Shown: in pieces, positions 1-5,620 of the stretch
Numbering within the stretch: position 1 is the stretch's first letter
Layout: the number at the start of each line of letters is the position of its first letter
Source of the DNA: Acidobacteriota bacterium
Lineage (GTDB): Bacteria; Acidobacteriota; Terriglobia; Terriglobales; Acidobacteriaceae
Assembly (NCBI GenBank): GCA_021819255.1
Contig: JAKART010000052.1
Coordinates: 1-9,807 of the forward strand
Direction: 5' to 3'
Length of the DNA stretch: 9,807 bases
Program-made: the position numbers and the translations under genes
The notes under the pieces: generated by a model
Told to the model about the DNA's origin: nothing
Seen by the model: only the letters and a program-made list of their open reading frames with translations
Database searches by the model: none

Positions 1-1124
1 TCCACGGCTTTGCCCATCCAGGCGTCCTCCATCGGCGGTTTGCCGACGATGGTGGCGGCGTAGATGGGATCCTTGCGGTGCGTGATGCAGGTGATATGGA
101 AGACCGGATACTCATCCCGCATGGTGTAAAAACCGGTATGGTCGCCAAAGGGGCCCTCGGTGCGTAGCTCCGCCAGATCCACGTAGCCCTCCAGGATGAT
201 CTCAGCGTGGGCTGGAACCTCCAGGTCCACCGTCTCACACTTCACCAGCTCTACGGCCCGTTGGCGCAGAAAGCCGGCGATCAGGTACTCTTCCACCTCG
301 GGCGGTGCGGGAACGATCGCCGAGAAGGTTGTCGCAGGGTCCGTGCCAATGGCTACGGCAACTTCCATCCGTTCGCCGTGGATGCGCGCCGCCACCTGCG
401 GCGGAATCGCTCCGGGCGGAGCCGCTGCCGTCCCGCCGGCGGTCATGGCCATCAGCTCCACCTGGTCGGCTCTCGCCGACGTTGTCGCCCGCAGCCGCTC
501 GCGCAGATGCTCGGCGGCGTTCTTCTGGCGTTGCCAGTGCATGCCTGTCGTCTTGCCGTCATAGACCTGCATACGGTACATGCCCAGGTTGCGCTTGCCG
601 GATTTAGGATCGCGGGTGGTTACGCAAGGCAGCGTGATGAAGCGTCCCCCGTCCTGGGGCCAGGTCTGCAGAATGGGGAACTGCAGCACATCGATCTGTT
701 CGCCACGCAGGATGACTTCCTTGCAAGGAGCCTTACGGGCGTCAACCGTCTTGGGAAAGAAGCTGCCGACCTCGGCCAGCAAAGGCAACATTTTGAGCTT
801 GTCCATGATTCCGCTGGGCGCCACCGGATGGAGCAACGTCTCGATGCGTTTGGCCACATCGTCCAGGGAGTCCACCTCCAGCGCCAGCCGCATGCGGCGT
901 TCGCTGCCGAACTGATTCATCAGAACCTGCGCTCCCTTGTAACCGGTCACGTTCTCAAACAGCAGCGCTGGGCCACCGGCGCCTGTGCCGCCGCGGCCGG
1001 ACTTGGCGGCACGGTCTGCAATCTCCGCCATCTCCAGAATGGGCGAAACCTCGGCGCGGACACGCTTCAGTTCTCCTGCCTTCTCCAACGCCTTCATCCA
1101 ATCCCGCAAACCTTCAAATGCCAC
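1..1124 (-). CDS. UbiD-family decarboxylase, C-terminus cut by window edge
   Basis: This is a prenylated-FMN-dependent decarboxylase of the UbiD family, which acts on aromatic or unsaturated carboxylic acids and often serves quinone synthesis. I translated it from the reverse complement; 374 residues are present, and since family members are about 480-500 residues, roughly the last quarter lies outside the window. Supporting motifs are NLGMYR (N179 and R184, matching N168 and R173 of Aspergillus Fdc1), MHW (195-197), VELVK, and EGPFGDHTG (E323 and D328, matching catalytic E277 and E282). The GTG start at 1124-1122 is chosen because GAGGGAAG lies just upstream and because the product then begins AFEGLRDWMKALEKAGEL, the usual UbiD N-terminus. 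An in-frame ATG at 1193 would add 23 basic residues and has no ribosome site. An oddity is Gln200 where E. coli UbiD has a metal-ligand His. The substrate is unknown; a menaquinone role is a guess. It is divergent from mtnP. Confidence 0.93.
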   Translation of the reverse strand, partial: MAFEGLRDWMKALEKAGELKRVRAEVSPILEMAEIADRAAKSGRGGTGAGGPALLFENVTGYKGAQVLMNQFGSERRMRLALEVDSLDDVAKRIETLLHPVAPSGIMDKLKMLPLLAEVGSFFPKTVDARKAPCKEVILRGEQIDVLQFPILQTWPQDGGRFITLPCVTTRDPKSGKRNLGMYRMQVYDGKTTGMHWQRQKNAAEHLRERLRATTSARADQVELMAMTAGGTAAAPPGAIPPQVAARIHGERMEVAVAIGTDPATTFSAIVPAPPEVEEYLIAGFLRQRAVELVKCETVDLEVPAHAEIILEGYVDLAELRTEGPFGDHTGFYTMRDEYPVFHITCITHRKDPIYAATIVGKPPMEDAWMGKAV

Positions 1125-1241
1125 GCACTTCCCTCTTCCCGGTCCTTCCCATCCGGATGACCTTTTTTCTATTCTCCTCCTGAACTGACCCATCAAACCG
1201 GGATTTCTTGCGGTCTCCCTCCAGGCAGTCGGCTCGCTCCC

Positions 1242-1255
1242 GGCGTTCAAACGCC
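1242..1255. repeat. 14-bp palindrome GGCGTT-CA-AACGCC
   Basis: Two perfect 6-base arms flank a 2-base centre. In DNA it could be an operator for a dimeric regulator; in RNA it folds as a 5-bp stem with a TCAA tetraloop. It is the first of three adjacent inverted repeats. The sequence is plain; the role is unknown. Confidence 0.5.
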
Positions 1256-1266
1256 CTCTGTGCCCC

Positions 1267-1298
1267 GGCAAGCGTTCACTCTGCGAGAGACTCTTGCC
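1267..1298. repeat. Nested inverted repeat
   Basis: The outer arms GGCAAG (1267-1272) and CTTGCC (1293-1298) are perfect complements. Inside them CTCT-GCG-AGAG forms a second short stem, so the whole folds as one hairpin with an internal loop. There is no T-run on either side, so it does not look like an intrinsic terminator. Confidence 0.45.
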
Positions 1299-1301
1299 AG
1301 G

Positions 1302-1324
1302 CTCATGCATCCGGAGGGCATGAG
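1302..1324. promoter_or_regulatory. Inverted repeat CTCATGC-n9-GCATGAG, possible operator
   Basis: Two perfect 7-base arms (1302-1308 and 1318-1324) flank a 9-base spacer. If transcription of mtnP starts near 1368, from the -10 box at 1356-1361, the repeat is centred around -55. That is a common place for an activator site, and it would fit the missing -35 box. The symmetry is seen directly; the regulatory reading is inference. Confidence 0.4.
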
Positions 1325-1355
1325 GGAACACACGCACCAAGCCGGGGGTGAACGA

Positions 1356-1361
1356 TATACT
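1356..1361 (+). promoter_or_regulatory. -10 box TATACT, probable mtnP promoter
   Basis: TATACT matches the sigma-70 consensus TATAAT at five of six bases and stands out in GC-rich surroundings. It lies 141 bases before the mtnP start, implying a leader of about 135 bases. No TTGACA-like -35 hexamer is found 16-18 bases upstream, so the promoter may be weak or activator-dependent. Confidence 0.45.
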
Positions 1362-1391
1362 GCTAAAAGAACTGAAATCATGCGCTGCCGC

Positions 1392-1413
1392 CCTCCCCGA
1401 ACGCCGGGCGAGG
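1392..1413 (+). other. Hairpin in presumed mtnP leader RNA
   Basis: CCTCCCC (1392-1398) pairs with GGG-C-GAGG (1406-1413), leaving one bulged C and the loop GAACGCC. An outer pairing of CCGCC (1388-1392) with GGCGG (1422-1426) could extend or compete with it. No T-run follows. It does not match any methionine- or SAM-related riboswitch fold that I can recognise. Confidence 0.35.
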
Positions 1414-1488
1414 CAAGTCGCGGCGGAGCAGGTCAGGCGCAGGTTTCAGGCAAGTGTGACGAAGAAGGCAGCCAAGCGGCAGCAGTGC

Positions 1489-1495
1489 AGGGGAG
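1489..1495 (+). promoter_or_regulatory. Ribosome binding site AGGGGAG deciding the mtnP TTG start
   Basis: AGGGGAG lies 7 bases before the TTG at 1503. It is the only good ribosome site in the right position, and it rules out the longer reading that begins with GTG at 1260. Confidence 0.75.
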
Positions 1496-1502
1496 ACAGA
1501 AT

Positions 1503-2366
1503 TTGGCCAAAGCAGAGATCGGCATCATCGGTGGTAGCGGGCTGTACAACATGGACGGCTTGACCAACGTCAGCGAACACCGGATCCCGACCCCCTTCGG
1601 CGATCCTAGCGAGGTATTTCTTTTGGGCTCCATCGAGGGGCGTCAGGTCGCCTTCCTCGCGCGCCACGGCAAAGGCCATCGGATTCTGCCCTCAGAACTG
1701 AACTTCCGCGCCAACATCTACGCCATGAAGTGGCTTGGCGTCTCCAGCATCCTGTCCGTGAGCGCTGTTGGCAGTCTGAAGGAGGAGCACAAGCCCACCG
1801 AGTTCATCATCCCCGACCAGTTCATTGACAGAACCTTTGCCCGCTCCAGCACCTTCTTTGGAGATGGCGTTGTGGGCCATATCGGCTTTGGAGACCCGGT
1901 GTGCCCCATCGTCAGCGATGTCTTTGCCCAGGCCTGCGCCGAGGTGGGGGTGGTCGGCAAGCGCGGGGGCGTCTACGTCTGCATGGAAGGTCCGCAGTTC
2001 TCTACCCGCGCTGAGTCAAACTTGTATCGCTCCTGGGGAGCGGACGTCATCGGCATGACCAATCTCCAGGAGGCCAAGCTGGCTCGGGAGGCCGAGATCA
2101 GCTATGCAACCCTTGCCATGGTGACCGACTATGACTGCTGGTTTGACGGTCATGACGCGGTTACCGTGGAGCAGATCGTCGCGGTGATGCATCAGAACTC
2201 CGGTAACGCTCAGAAGGTGATCAAGGCGGCGGTTCGCCGGATGCCCTCTGACCTGAGCGCCAGCCCGGCACAGACTGCGGCAAAGTTCGCCATCATGACC
2301 GATCGCTCCGCCATTCCGGCCGAGACCAGGGTCAGGCTGGAACTGCTCTTCGGCAAGTACTGGTAG
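1503..2366 (+). CDS. mtnP: 5'-methylthioadenosine phosphorylase
   Basis: The enzyme splits 5'-methylthioadenosine with phosphate into adenine and 5-methylthioribose-1-phosphate, the first step of methionine and purine salvage from the by-product of polyamine synthesis; it is cytosolic. The 287-residue product has the family's usual length. Seen in order are GIIGGSG (7-13, phosphate loop), TPFGDPS (30-36), LARHG (52-56; Arg54 and His55 match phosphate-binding R60 and H61 of human MTAP), SAVGSL (87-92), DQFIDRT (105-111), MEGPQFSTRAES (161-172) and TDYDCW (208-213). Asp209 and Asp211 match the base-recognising aspartates 220 and 222 of human MTAP. Resemblance to the human protein is strong along the whole length, unlike the hydrolytic MTA/SAH nucleosidases. 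TTG is chosen as start because AGGGGAG precedes it by 7 bases and homologues begin at this point. A PfkB kinase follows 116 bases downstream on the same strand. Confidence 0.97.
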   Translation: MAKAEIGIIGGSGLYNMDGLTNVSEHRIPTPFGDPSEVFLLGSIEGRQVAFLARHGKGHRILPSELNFRANIYAMKWLGVSSILSVSAVGSLKEEHKPTEFIIPDQFIDRTFARSSTFFGDGVVGHIGFGDPVCPIVSDVFAQACAEVGVVGKRGGVYVCMEGPQFSTRAESNLYRSWGADVIGMTNLQEAKLAREAEISYATLAMVTDYDCWFDGHDAVTVEQIVAVMHQNSGNAQKVIKAAVRRMPSDLSASPAQTAAKFAIMTDRSAIPAETRVRLELLFGKYW

Positions 2367-2373
2367 CGCTGTC

Positions 2374-2399
2374 GCTCTGCCGCCACAGCGGTGCAGAGC
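2374..2399 (+). other. Strong hairpin just after the mtnP stop
   Basis: GCTCTGC-CGC (2374-2383) pairs with GCG (2388-2390) and GCAGAGC (2393-2399), giving ten base pairs around a CACA tetraloop with a two-base GT bulge. It starts 7 bases after the stop codon. A smaller stem, GGAAA (2401-2405) with TTTCC (2412-2416), follows. No T-tract comes after either, so this is more likely a 3' stability element or partial attenuator between mtnP and the kinase gene than a classic terminator. Confidence 0.5.
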
Positions 2400-2471
2400 T
2401 GGAAAATCCGGTTTCCGCCCGTGCCTGACTGGCAGCGAAAGAAGCTGGAGACAAATGAGAAAAGAACGAAA

Positions 2472-2477
2472 AAGGAG
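2472..2477 (+). promoter_or_regulatory. Ribosome binding site AAGGAG for the PfkB kinase
   Basis: AAGGAG lies 5 bases before the TTG at 2483 and fixes that unusual start. An ATG at 2455 is in another frame and has no homologous product. Confidence 0.75.
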
Positions 2478-2482
2478 AAACT

Positions 2483-3409
2483 TTGTCCGTTCTGGTTGTT
2501 GGTTCCGTAGCATTCGACACTCTGGAGACCCCCAGCGGAAGACGGGAGCGCGTGCTGGGTGGCGCCGCTACGCACTTTGCCCTGGCTGCCAGCTTCTTCA
2601 CCAAGGTCCGCGTGGTAGGCGTGGTCGGTGAAGATTTTCTCCCCGAACATGAGGCCGTGCTCACCTCTCGCGGCATCGATACTGCCGGTCTGGAGCATGT
2701 TCCGGGTAAGAGCTTCCACTGGAGCGGAAGCTACATGCGGGATCTGAGCTCGGCCGACACTTTGGCCACCGACCTGAACGTCTTCGCCGACTTTGCCCCC
2801 AAGATTCCAACCAGCTACCTGGATACCGAGTACCTCTTCCTCGCAAATATCGATCCGGTGTTGCAGGAACGCGTGCGCAGCCAGATGCCGGGAGTGAAGC
2901 TGGTAGCCGGAGATACCATGAATTACTGGATCTCCGCGCATCGCCAGAACCTGCTGAAGGTGCTCCGCGAACTGGACGTGCTGGTGATCAACGATCATGA
3001 AGCCCGCATGCTGAGTGGCGAGACCAACAACGTCCGGGCGGCCAGGGGAGTGCTTGGACTCGGCCCCAAGTCGCTGGTAGTCAAGTATGCCGAACACGGC
3101 TCGGCGGCTTTCTTCTCGCCGAGCAGCTTCGGTAACGGCAAGCAGCACAAGCTTTTTCGCGCCCCAGCCACGCCGACGGAAGATGTAGTGGATCCAACCG
3201 GCGCAGGTGACTCCTTCGCGGGCGGCTTCTTTGGCTACATCGCCTCGCAGAAGCAACTCACCCCGGACGTCTTCCGCAAGGCCATGTTCTACGGCTGCGC
3301 TCTGGGGTCGCTCTCTGTGGAGGACTTCGGCGCCGAACGCCTGCAGCGTACCACCCGGGAGGAGATCGATCGACGATTCGACGAACTCAGGGAGATATCC
3401 CACCTGTGA
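2483..3409 (+). CDS. PfkB-family sugar or nucleoside kinase
   Basis: This is a cytosolic ATP-dependent kinase of the ribokinase/PfkB superfamily, 308 residues, the usual length. Its N-terminus VGSVAFDTLETPSG carries the substrate-binding Asp12, followed by the glycine pair LGGAATHFALAA (25-36) and VGVVGEDF. The NDHE sequence at 170-173 is the family's N-x-x-E magnesium motif. DPTGAGDSFAGGF (from 237) is PfkB signature 2, with Asp243 as the expected catalytic base. The start is TTG, with AAGGAG 5 bases upstream. The gene follows mtnP on the same strand and is probably co-transcribed with it, although a hairpin lies between. The substrate is not evident: MtnP already yields a phosphorylated sugar, so a methylthioribose kinase would be redundant, and a nucleoside such as adenosine or an unrelated sugar is possible. 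Assignment to the superfamily is firm; anything narrower is inference. Confidence 0.93.
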   Translation: MSVLVVGSVAFDTLETPSGRRERVLGGAATHFALAASFFTKVRVVGVVGEDFLPEHEAVLTSRGIDTAGLEHVPGKSFHWSGSYMRDLSSADTLATDLNVFADFAPKIPTSYLDTEYLFLANIDPVLQERVRSQMPGVKLVAGDTMNYWISAHRQNLLKVLRELDVLVINDHEARMLSGETNNVRAARGVLGLGPKSLVVKYAEHGSAAFFSPSSFGNGKQHKLFRAPATPTEDVVDPTGAGDSFAGGFFGYIASQKQLTPDVFRKAMFYGCALGSLSVEDFGAERLQRTTREEIDRRFDELREISHL

Positions 3410-3415
3410 GCATTT

Positions 3416-3440
3416 CCCGGAATCGGGCCGAAGCAGCCCG
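3416..3440 (+). other. Two mutually exclusive hairpins after the kinase gene
   Basis: CGGG at 3424-3427 can pair upstream with CCCG (3416-3419, loop GAAT), or, as CGGGC (3424-3428), downstream with GCCCG (3436-3440, 7-base loop). The stems begin 6 bases after the stop codon. There is no T-run, so termination here would need Rho. The pairing is visible; the function is uncertain. Confidence 0.3.
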
Positions 3441-3515
3441 CAAGACGCCCCCCGGATGGTGAAGTGGAGAACGGGCAGACGCAATCGATTGGGAGATTTG
3501 CTCGGTCACACGATC

Positions 3516-3545
3516 TTTCAACAACTCCCCTCTCAACAACTTCCC
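3516..3545 (+). repeat. 15-bp tandem repeat, two copies
   Basis: TTTCAACAACTCCCC (3516-3530) is followed directly by TCTCAACAACTTCCC (3531-3545); 13 of 15 positions agree. The pair ends exactly at the AAGGAGG ribosome site of the short ORF. In the frame of that ORF the repeat would read QQLPS-QQLPK, so it could be a remnant of upstream coding sequence or simple slippage. Confidence 0.55.
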
Positions 3546-3552
3546 AAGGAGG
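3546..3552 (+). promoter_or_regulatory. Strong ribosome binding site AAGGAGG
   Basis: This is among the strongest ribosome-site matches in the window, 5 bases before the ATG at 3558. The large gene starting at 3702 has no such site of its own. The site is therefore evidence that translation begins at 3558. Confidence 0.6.
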
Positions 3553-3557
3553 CTCAA

Positions 3558-3686
3558 ATGAAACCAGGACGTGCCACCTGGAAACGGCGCGCCCTCCCCA
3601 CGATAGGCCGGAATGATTTCAGACGATCTTCGGCGCGGCGGCTGCCGAGCCGGCGCAAGGCCTCCGCTTCCCTGGAACTCCTTTAA
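3558..3686 (+). CDS. Small ORF, 42 residues, strongly basic, possible leader peptide
   Basis: I do not recognise this product. It begins MKPGRATWKRRALPTIG and ends SLELL, with about a quarter of its residues Arg or Lys, no hydrophobic segment and no Cys. Its best support is the AAGGAGG site 5 bases before the ATG. It ends in TAA at 3684-3686, 15 bases before the ATG of the glycosyltransferase gene and in the same reading frame. It may be a leader peptide coupling translation to the next gene, an N-terminal part cut off by a nonsense change, or a chance ORF. The frame is also open upstream, with another ATG at 3456 but no ribosome site there. Basic composition is common in non-coding GC-rich frames, so confidence is low. 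Confidence 0.35.
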   Translation: MKPGRATWKRRALPTIGRNDFRRSSARRLPSRRKASASLELL

Positions 3687-3701
3687 CCCTTCCATCCCTC
3701 T

Positions 3702-5549
3702 ATGCCAAGATCAAAGTCAGAACCGAATGATGCCCCGCTTCACGAGCAGGGCAAGGATGCAGAGCTCCTTTTGCCCACTTCCCCCAACACTGCGGAGGGC
3801 CGGCCCAGCGAGACGCCTCAAGGCAAACTGCTTGCGAACCGGAGCCCGAACAAGCTGCGAAACCGGGGCTCCCAGAGCGAGGCGCGCATCTGGGTCCAGG
3901 TCGATCCGGAGACGGTGAGCCCGGCCGTACCGGGCGAAACTTATCCATTTTTCGCGGCCGGGGTTGTTCTGGCCTTTGTGGCGTTGTACATCTGCTACCG
4001 CCAAAGCTTCCTTTTGCTGTACGGCGATGCGGTGGCGCACCTGGCCATTGCCCGCCGCATCCTGGATGCGCGCTGGCCGGGCCTGGCGCAGCTCGGCAGC
4101 GTTTGGCTTCCGCTGCCGCATCTTTTGATGCTTCCCTTCATTATGAATCTGCGCATGTGGCAGACCGGCCTGGCGGCGGCTCCCATGTCCATGCTGAGCT
4201 ACGCGGCCAGTGTGGCCGGCATATGGCGGCTGGCGCGGCGCATGATGCGAATGCGTTGGGCGCTGGTGGCCACAACGTTCTACGCGCTCAACGCCAACCT
4301 GCTCTATCTTTCCACCACCGCCATGACGGAAGCGCTGTTTTTGGCGCTCTTCATCTGGTCCGTGGTGGCTGCCATGGAATCCATCGCGGCCCTGCGTCAG
4401 GGAGATCTGACGCTAGCCCGCGCGCGCATGATGCTGGCCGGGCTGCTCATCCTGGGGCAGGTTTTTACGCGCTACGACGGCTGGGTGATCGGCGCGGTGA
4501 TCTGGCTGTGCTTCGCCTGGAACCTGTGGCGCAGCGCGCCGGATGTGCGCCGCCGCATGACGCCATGGTTCGTGCTGTTCACGGTGTTTGTGGCCATCGG
4601 CCCGGTGCTTTGGTTCTGGTACAACGCCCACTTCGAAGGCGACTGGCTGGACTTTCTGCGCGGACCCTACTCTGCCAAACAGATTGAGCGGCGCACCGCG
4701 CCCCCTGGCCAGCACTACCGGGGCTGGCACAACATGGGCTGGTCCGCGTTGTTCTTTACCCGCACCGCGCAGGTGGACGCAGCCGCCTGGGAGACCGGCT
4801 TTGGCCTGATGGCCGCAGCGCTCTACGGACTCTGGATCGCTGTGCGCCGCCGCGCGGAGAGTGCGGCTCACAGCCGCGGGGAGTTCCTCGCTCTTCTGCT
4901 TTGGATTCCGCTGCCCTTCTATACCTACGCCATCGCCTACAGCTCCGTTCCCATCTTCATCCCCCAGATCTGGCCCCACGCCTACTACAACTCCCGCTAC
5001 GGGATGGAACTTTTGCCGGCCTTGGCGGTCTTTGCAGCGCTGGCCGCAGAACGTCTGGAGGTTTGGCTCAAGTTACGGCGAGCGGCCGGCGAGCGGCTGA
5101 TTGGAACGCTGTGGCAACCCACGGCGATGGTGTTATGCGCGGCCAACTGCATCGTGATGATGCACCTCACCCCTTTGGTGCTGCAAGAGGCCGCGGTGAA
5201 CGCCACCACTCGGATGACGCTGGAAGCCAACCTCGCCTATGCGCTGGAAGAGTTGCCGAAGAACGTACCCGTGATGATGTCGCTCACCGACCACGTCGGC
5301 GCCGTGCAGGACGCCGGCCGCGATCTGCGCAGCATGATCAGTGAAGACGACCAGCAGGAATGGAAGACGGCTCTGACGGACCCGGCCAAGTACGCCGCCT
5401 ACGTCATCGCCATCCAGGGCGACCCGGTAGCCAAGGCGGTCGCCGCCAACTCCAGCGGCCTGGCTGAACTGGATGTGATCTGCACCAACGGCCAGCCCTG
5501 CGCGCATATCTACCAGTCGCTGATCTATCGGCCCGGGCGGGGAAACTGA
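3702..5549 (+). CDS. Polytopic membrane glycosyltransferase, GT-C (GT39/ArnT-like)
   Basis: This 615-residue inner-membrane protein resembles GT-C glycosyltransferases of the PMT/ArnT type, which move sugars from polyprenyl-phosphate donors to acceptors on the outer face of the membrane. About twelve hydrophobic segments are visible, near residues 81-100, 136-150, 156-174, 186-204, 209-226, 243-254, 261-276, 288-307, 366-381, 394-411, 436-449 and 471-493. YGDAVAHLA (Asp109), in the first loop after segment 1, is the expected place of the catalytic acid. GSVWLPLPH (132-140), TTAMTE (205-210), RYDGW (257-261) and NSRYGMELLPA (430-440) follow. Residues beyond about 495 form a soluble tail containing a CTNGQPC pair. 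The first 80 residues are hydrophilic and lack a signal. There is no ribosome site before the ATG at 3702; GTG at 3915 (residue 72), preceded by GGAG, is an alternative start nearer segment 1. Donor and acceptor are unknown. Confidence 0.82.
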   Translation: MPRSKSEPNDAPLHEQGKDAELLLPTSPNTAEGRPSETPQGKLLANRSPNKLRNRGSQSEARIWVQVDPETVSPAVPGETYPFFAAGVVLAFVALYICYRQSFLLLYGDAVAHLAIARRILDARWPGLAQLGSVWLPLPHLLMLPFIMNLRMWQTGLAAAPMSMLSYAASVAGIWRLARRMMRMRWALVATTFYALNANLLYLSTTAMTEALFLALFIWSVVAAMESIAALRQGDLTLARARMMLAGLLILGQVFTRYDGWVIGAVIWLCFAWNLWRSAPDVRRRMTPWFVLFTVFVAIGPVLWFWYNAHFEGDWLDFLRGPYSAKQIERRTAPPGQHYRGWHNMGWSALFFTRTAQVDAAAWETGFGLMAAALYGLWIAVRRRAESAAHSRGEFLALLLWIPLPFYTYAIAYSSVPIFIPQIWPHAYYNSRYGMELLPALAVFAALAAERLEVWLKLRRAAGERLIGTLWQPTAMVLCAANCIVMMHLTPLVLQEAAVNATTRMTLEANLAYALEELPKNVPVMMSLTDHVGAVQDAGRDLRSMISEDDQQEWKTALTDPAKYAAYVIAIQGDPVAKAVAANSSGLAELDVICTNGQPCAHIYQSLIYRPGRGN

Positions 5550-5558
5550 TTCTCCCCG
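5538..5558 (+). other. Hairpin spanning the glycosyltransferase stop codon
   Basis: CGGGGA (5538-5543) pairs perfectly with TCCCCG (5553-5558) around a 9-base loop that contains the TGA stop. No T-run follows. It may slow or help end transcription before the next gene, but the evidence is only the pairing. The rest of the gap to 5605 shows nothing clear. Confidence 0.35.
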
Positions 5559-5605
5559 AAACTTGCTCAGTCATGGCCGCGAGCACGAGACTTGCCTTCA
5601 TCGAG

Positions 5606-5614
5606 TGTTATGCT
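5606..5614 (+). promoter_or_regulatory. Extended -10 promoter giving a leaderless transcript
   Basis: TGTTATGCT fits the extended -10 pattern TG-n-TATnnT. The hexamer TATGCT (5609-5614) ends 6 bases before the ATG at 5621, so the expected start of transcription is the A of that ATG. There is no ribosome site upstream of the ATG, which fits a leaderless message. No good -35 is visible, which an extended -10 can tolerate. Confidence 0.45.
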
Positions 5615-5620
5615 TAGCCG

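Larger units (their letters stand above)
1125..1502. other. Divergent intergenic region, UbiD gene / mtnP
   Basis: This 378-base stretch separates two divergently transcribed genes, so it should hold both promoters. I see three consecutive inverted repeats (1242-1255, 1267-1298, 1302-1324), a good plus-strand -10 box at 1356-1361, a hairpin in the presumed mtnP leader (1392-1413) and the mtnP ribosome site (1489-1495). On the minus strand an AGGAGG sequence (1175-1180) lies about 50 bases before the UbiD GTG start, too far to serve it. I could not find a convincing minus-strand -35/-10 pair. Open frames run through the stretch but show no family resemblance and lack ribosome sites. Confidence 0.7.

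Noticed and set aside
1086..1158. A 12-codon minus-strand ORF upstream of the UbiD start, with AGGAGG further upstream
   Set aside because: The AGGAGG lies 23 bases from its ATG, too far to serve it, and nothing else supports translation.
207..1160. Long plus-strand open frame of 317 codons opposite the UbiD gene
   Set aside because: It is antisense to a clear UbiD coding sequence, its product shows no family motif, and long open frames opposite GC-rich genes are expected.
1348..1563. 71-codon plus-strand ORF beginning GTG at 1348
   Set aside because: It overlaps the start of mtnP in another frame, has no ribosome site, and covers the predicted -10 box.
2210..3484. 424-codon minus-strand open frame opposite the kinase gene
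   Set aside because: It is antisense to a PfkB gene with all catalytic motifs. The translation is low in recognisable structure and has no start signal.
4103..4687. 194-codon plus-strand ORF inside the glycosyltransferase gene
   Set aside because: It is an out-of-frame shadow; the membrane protein's frame has continuous hydrophobic segments and conserved motifs over the same bases.
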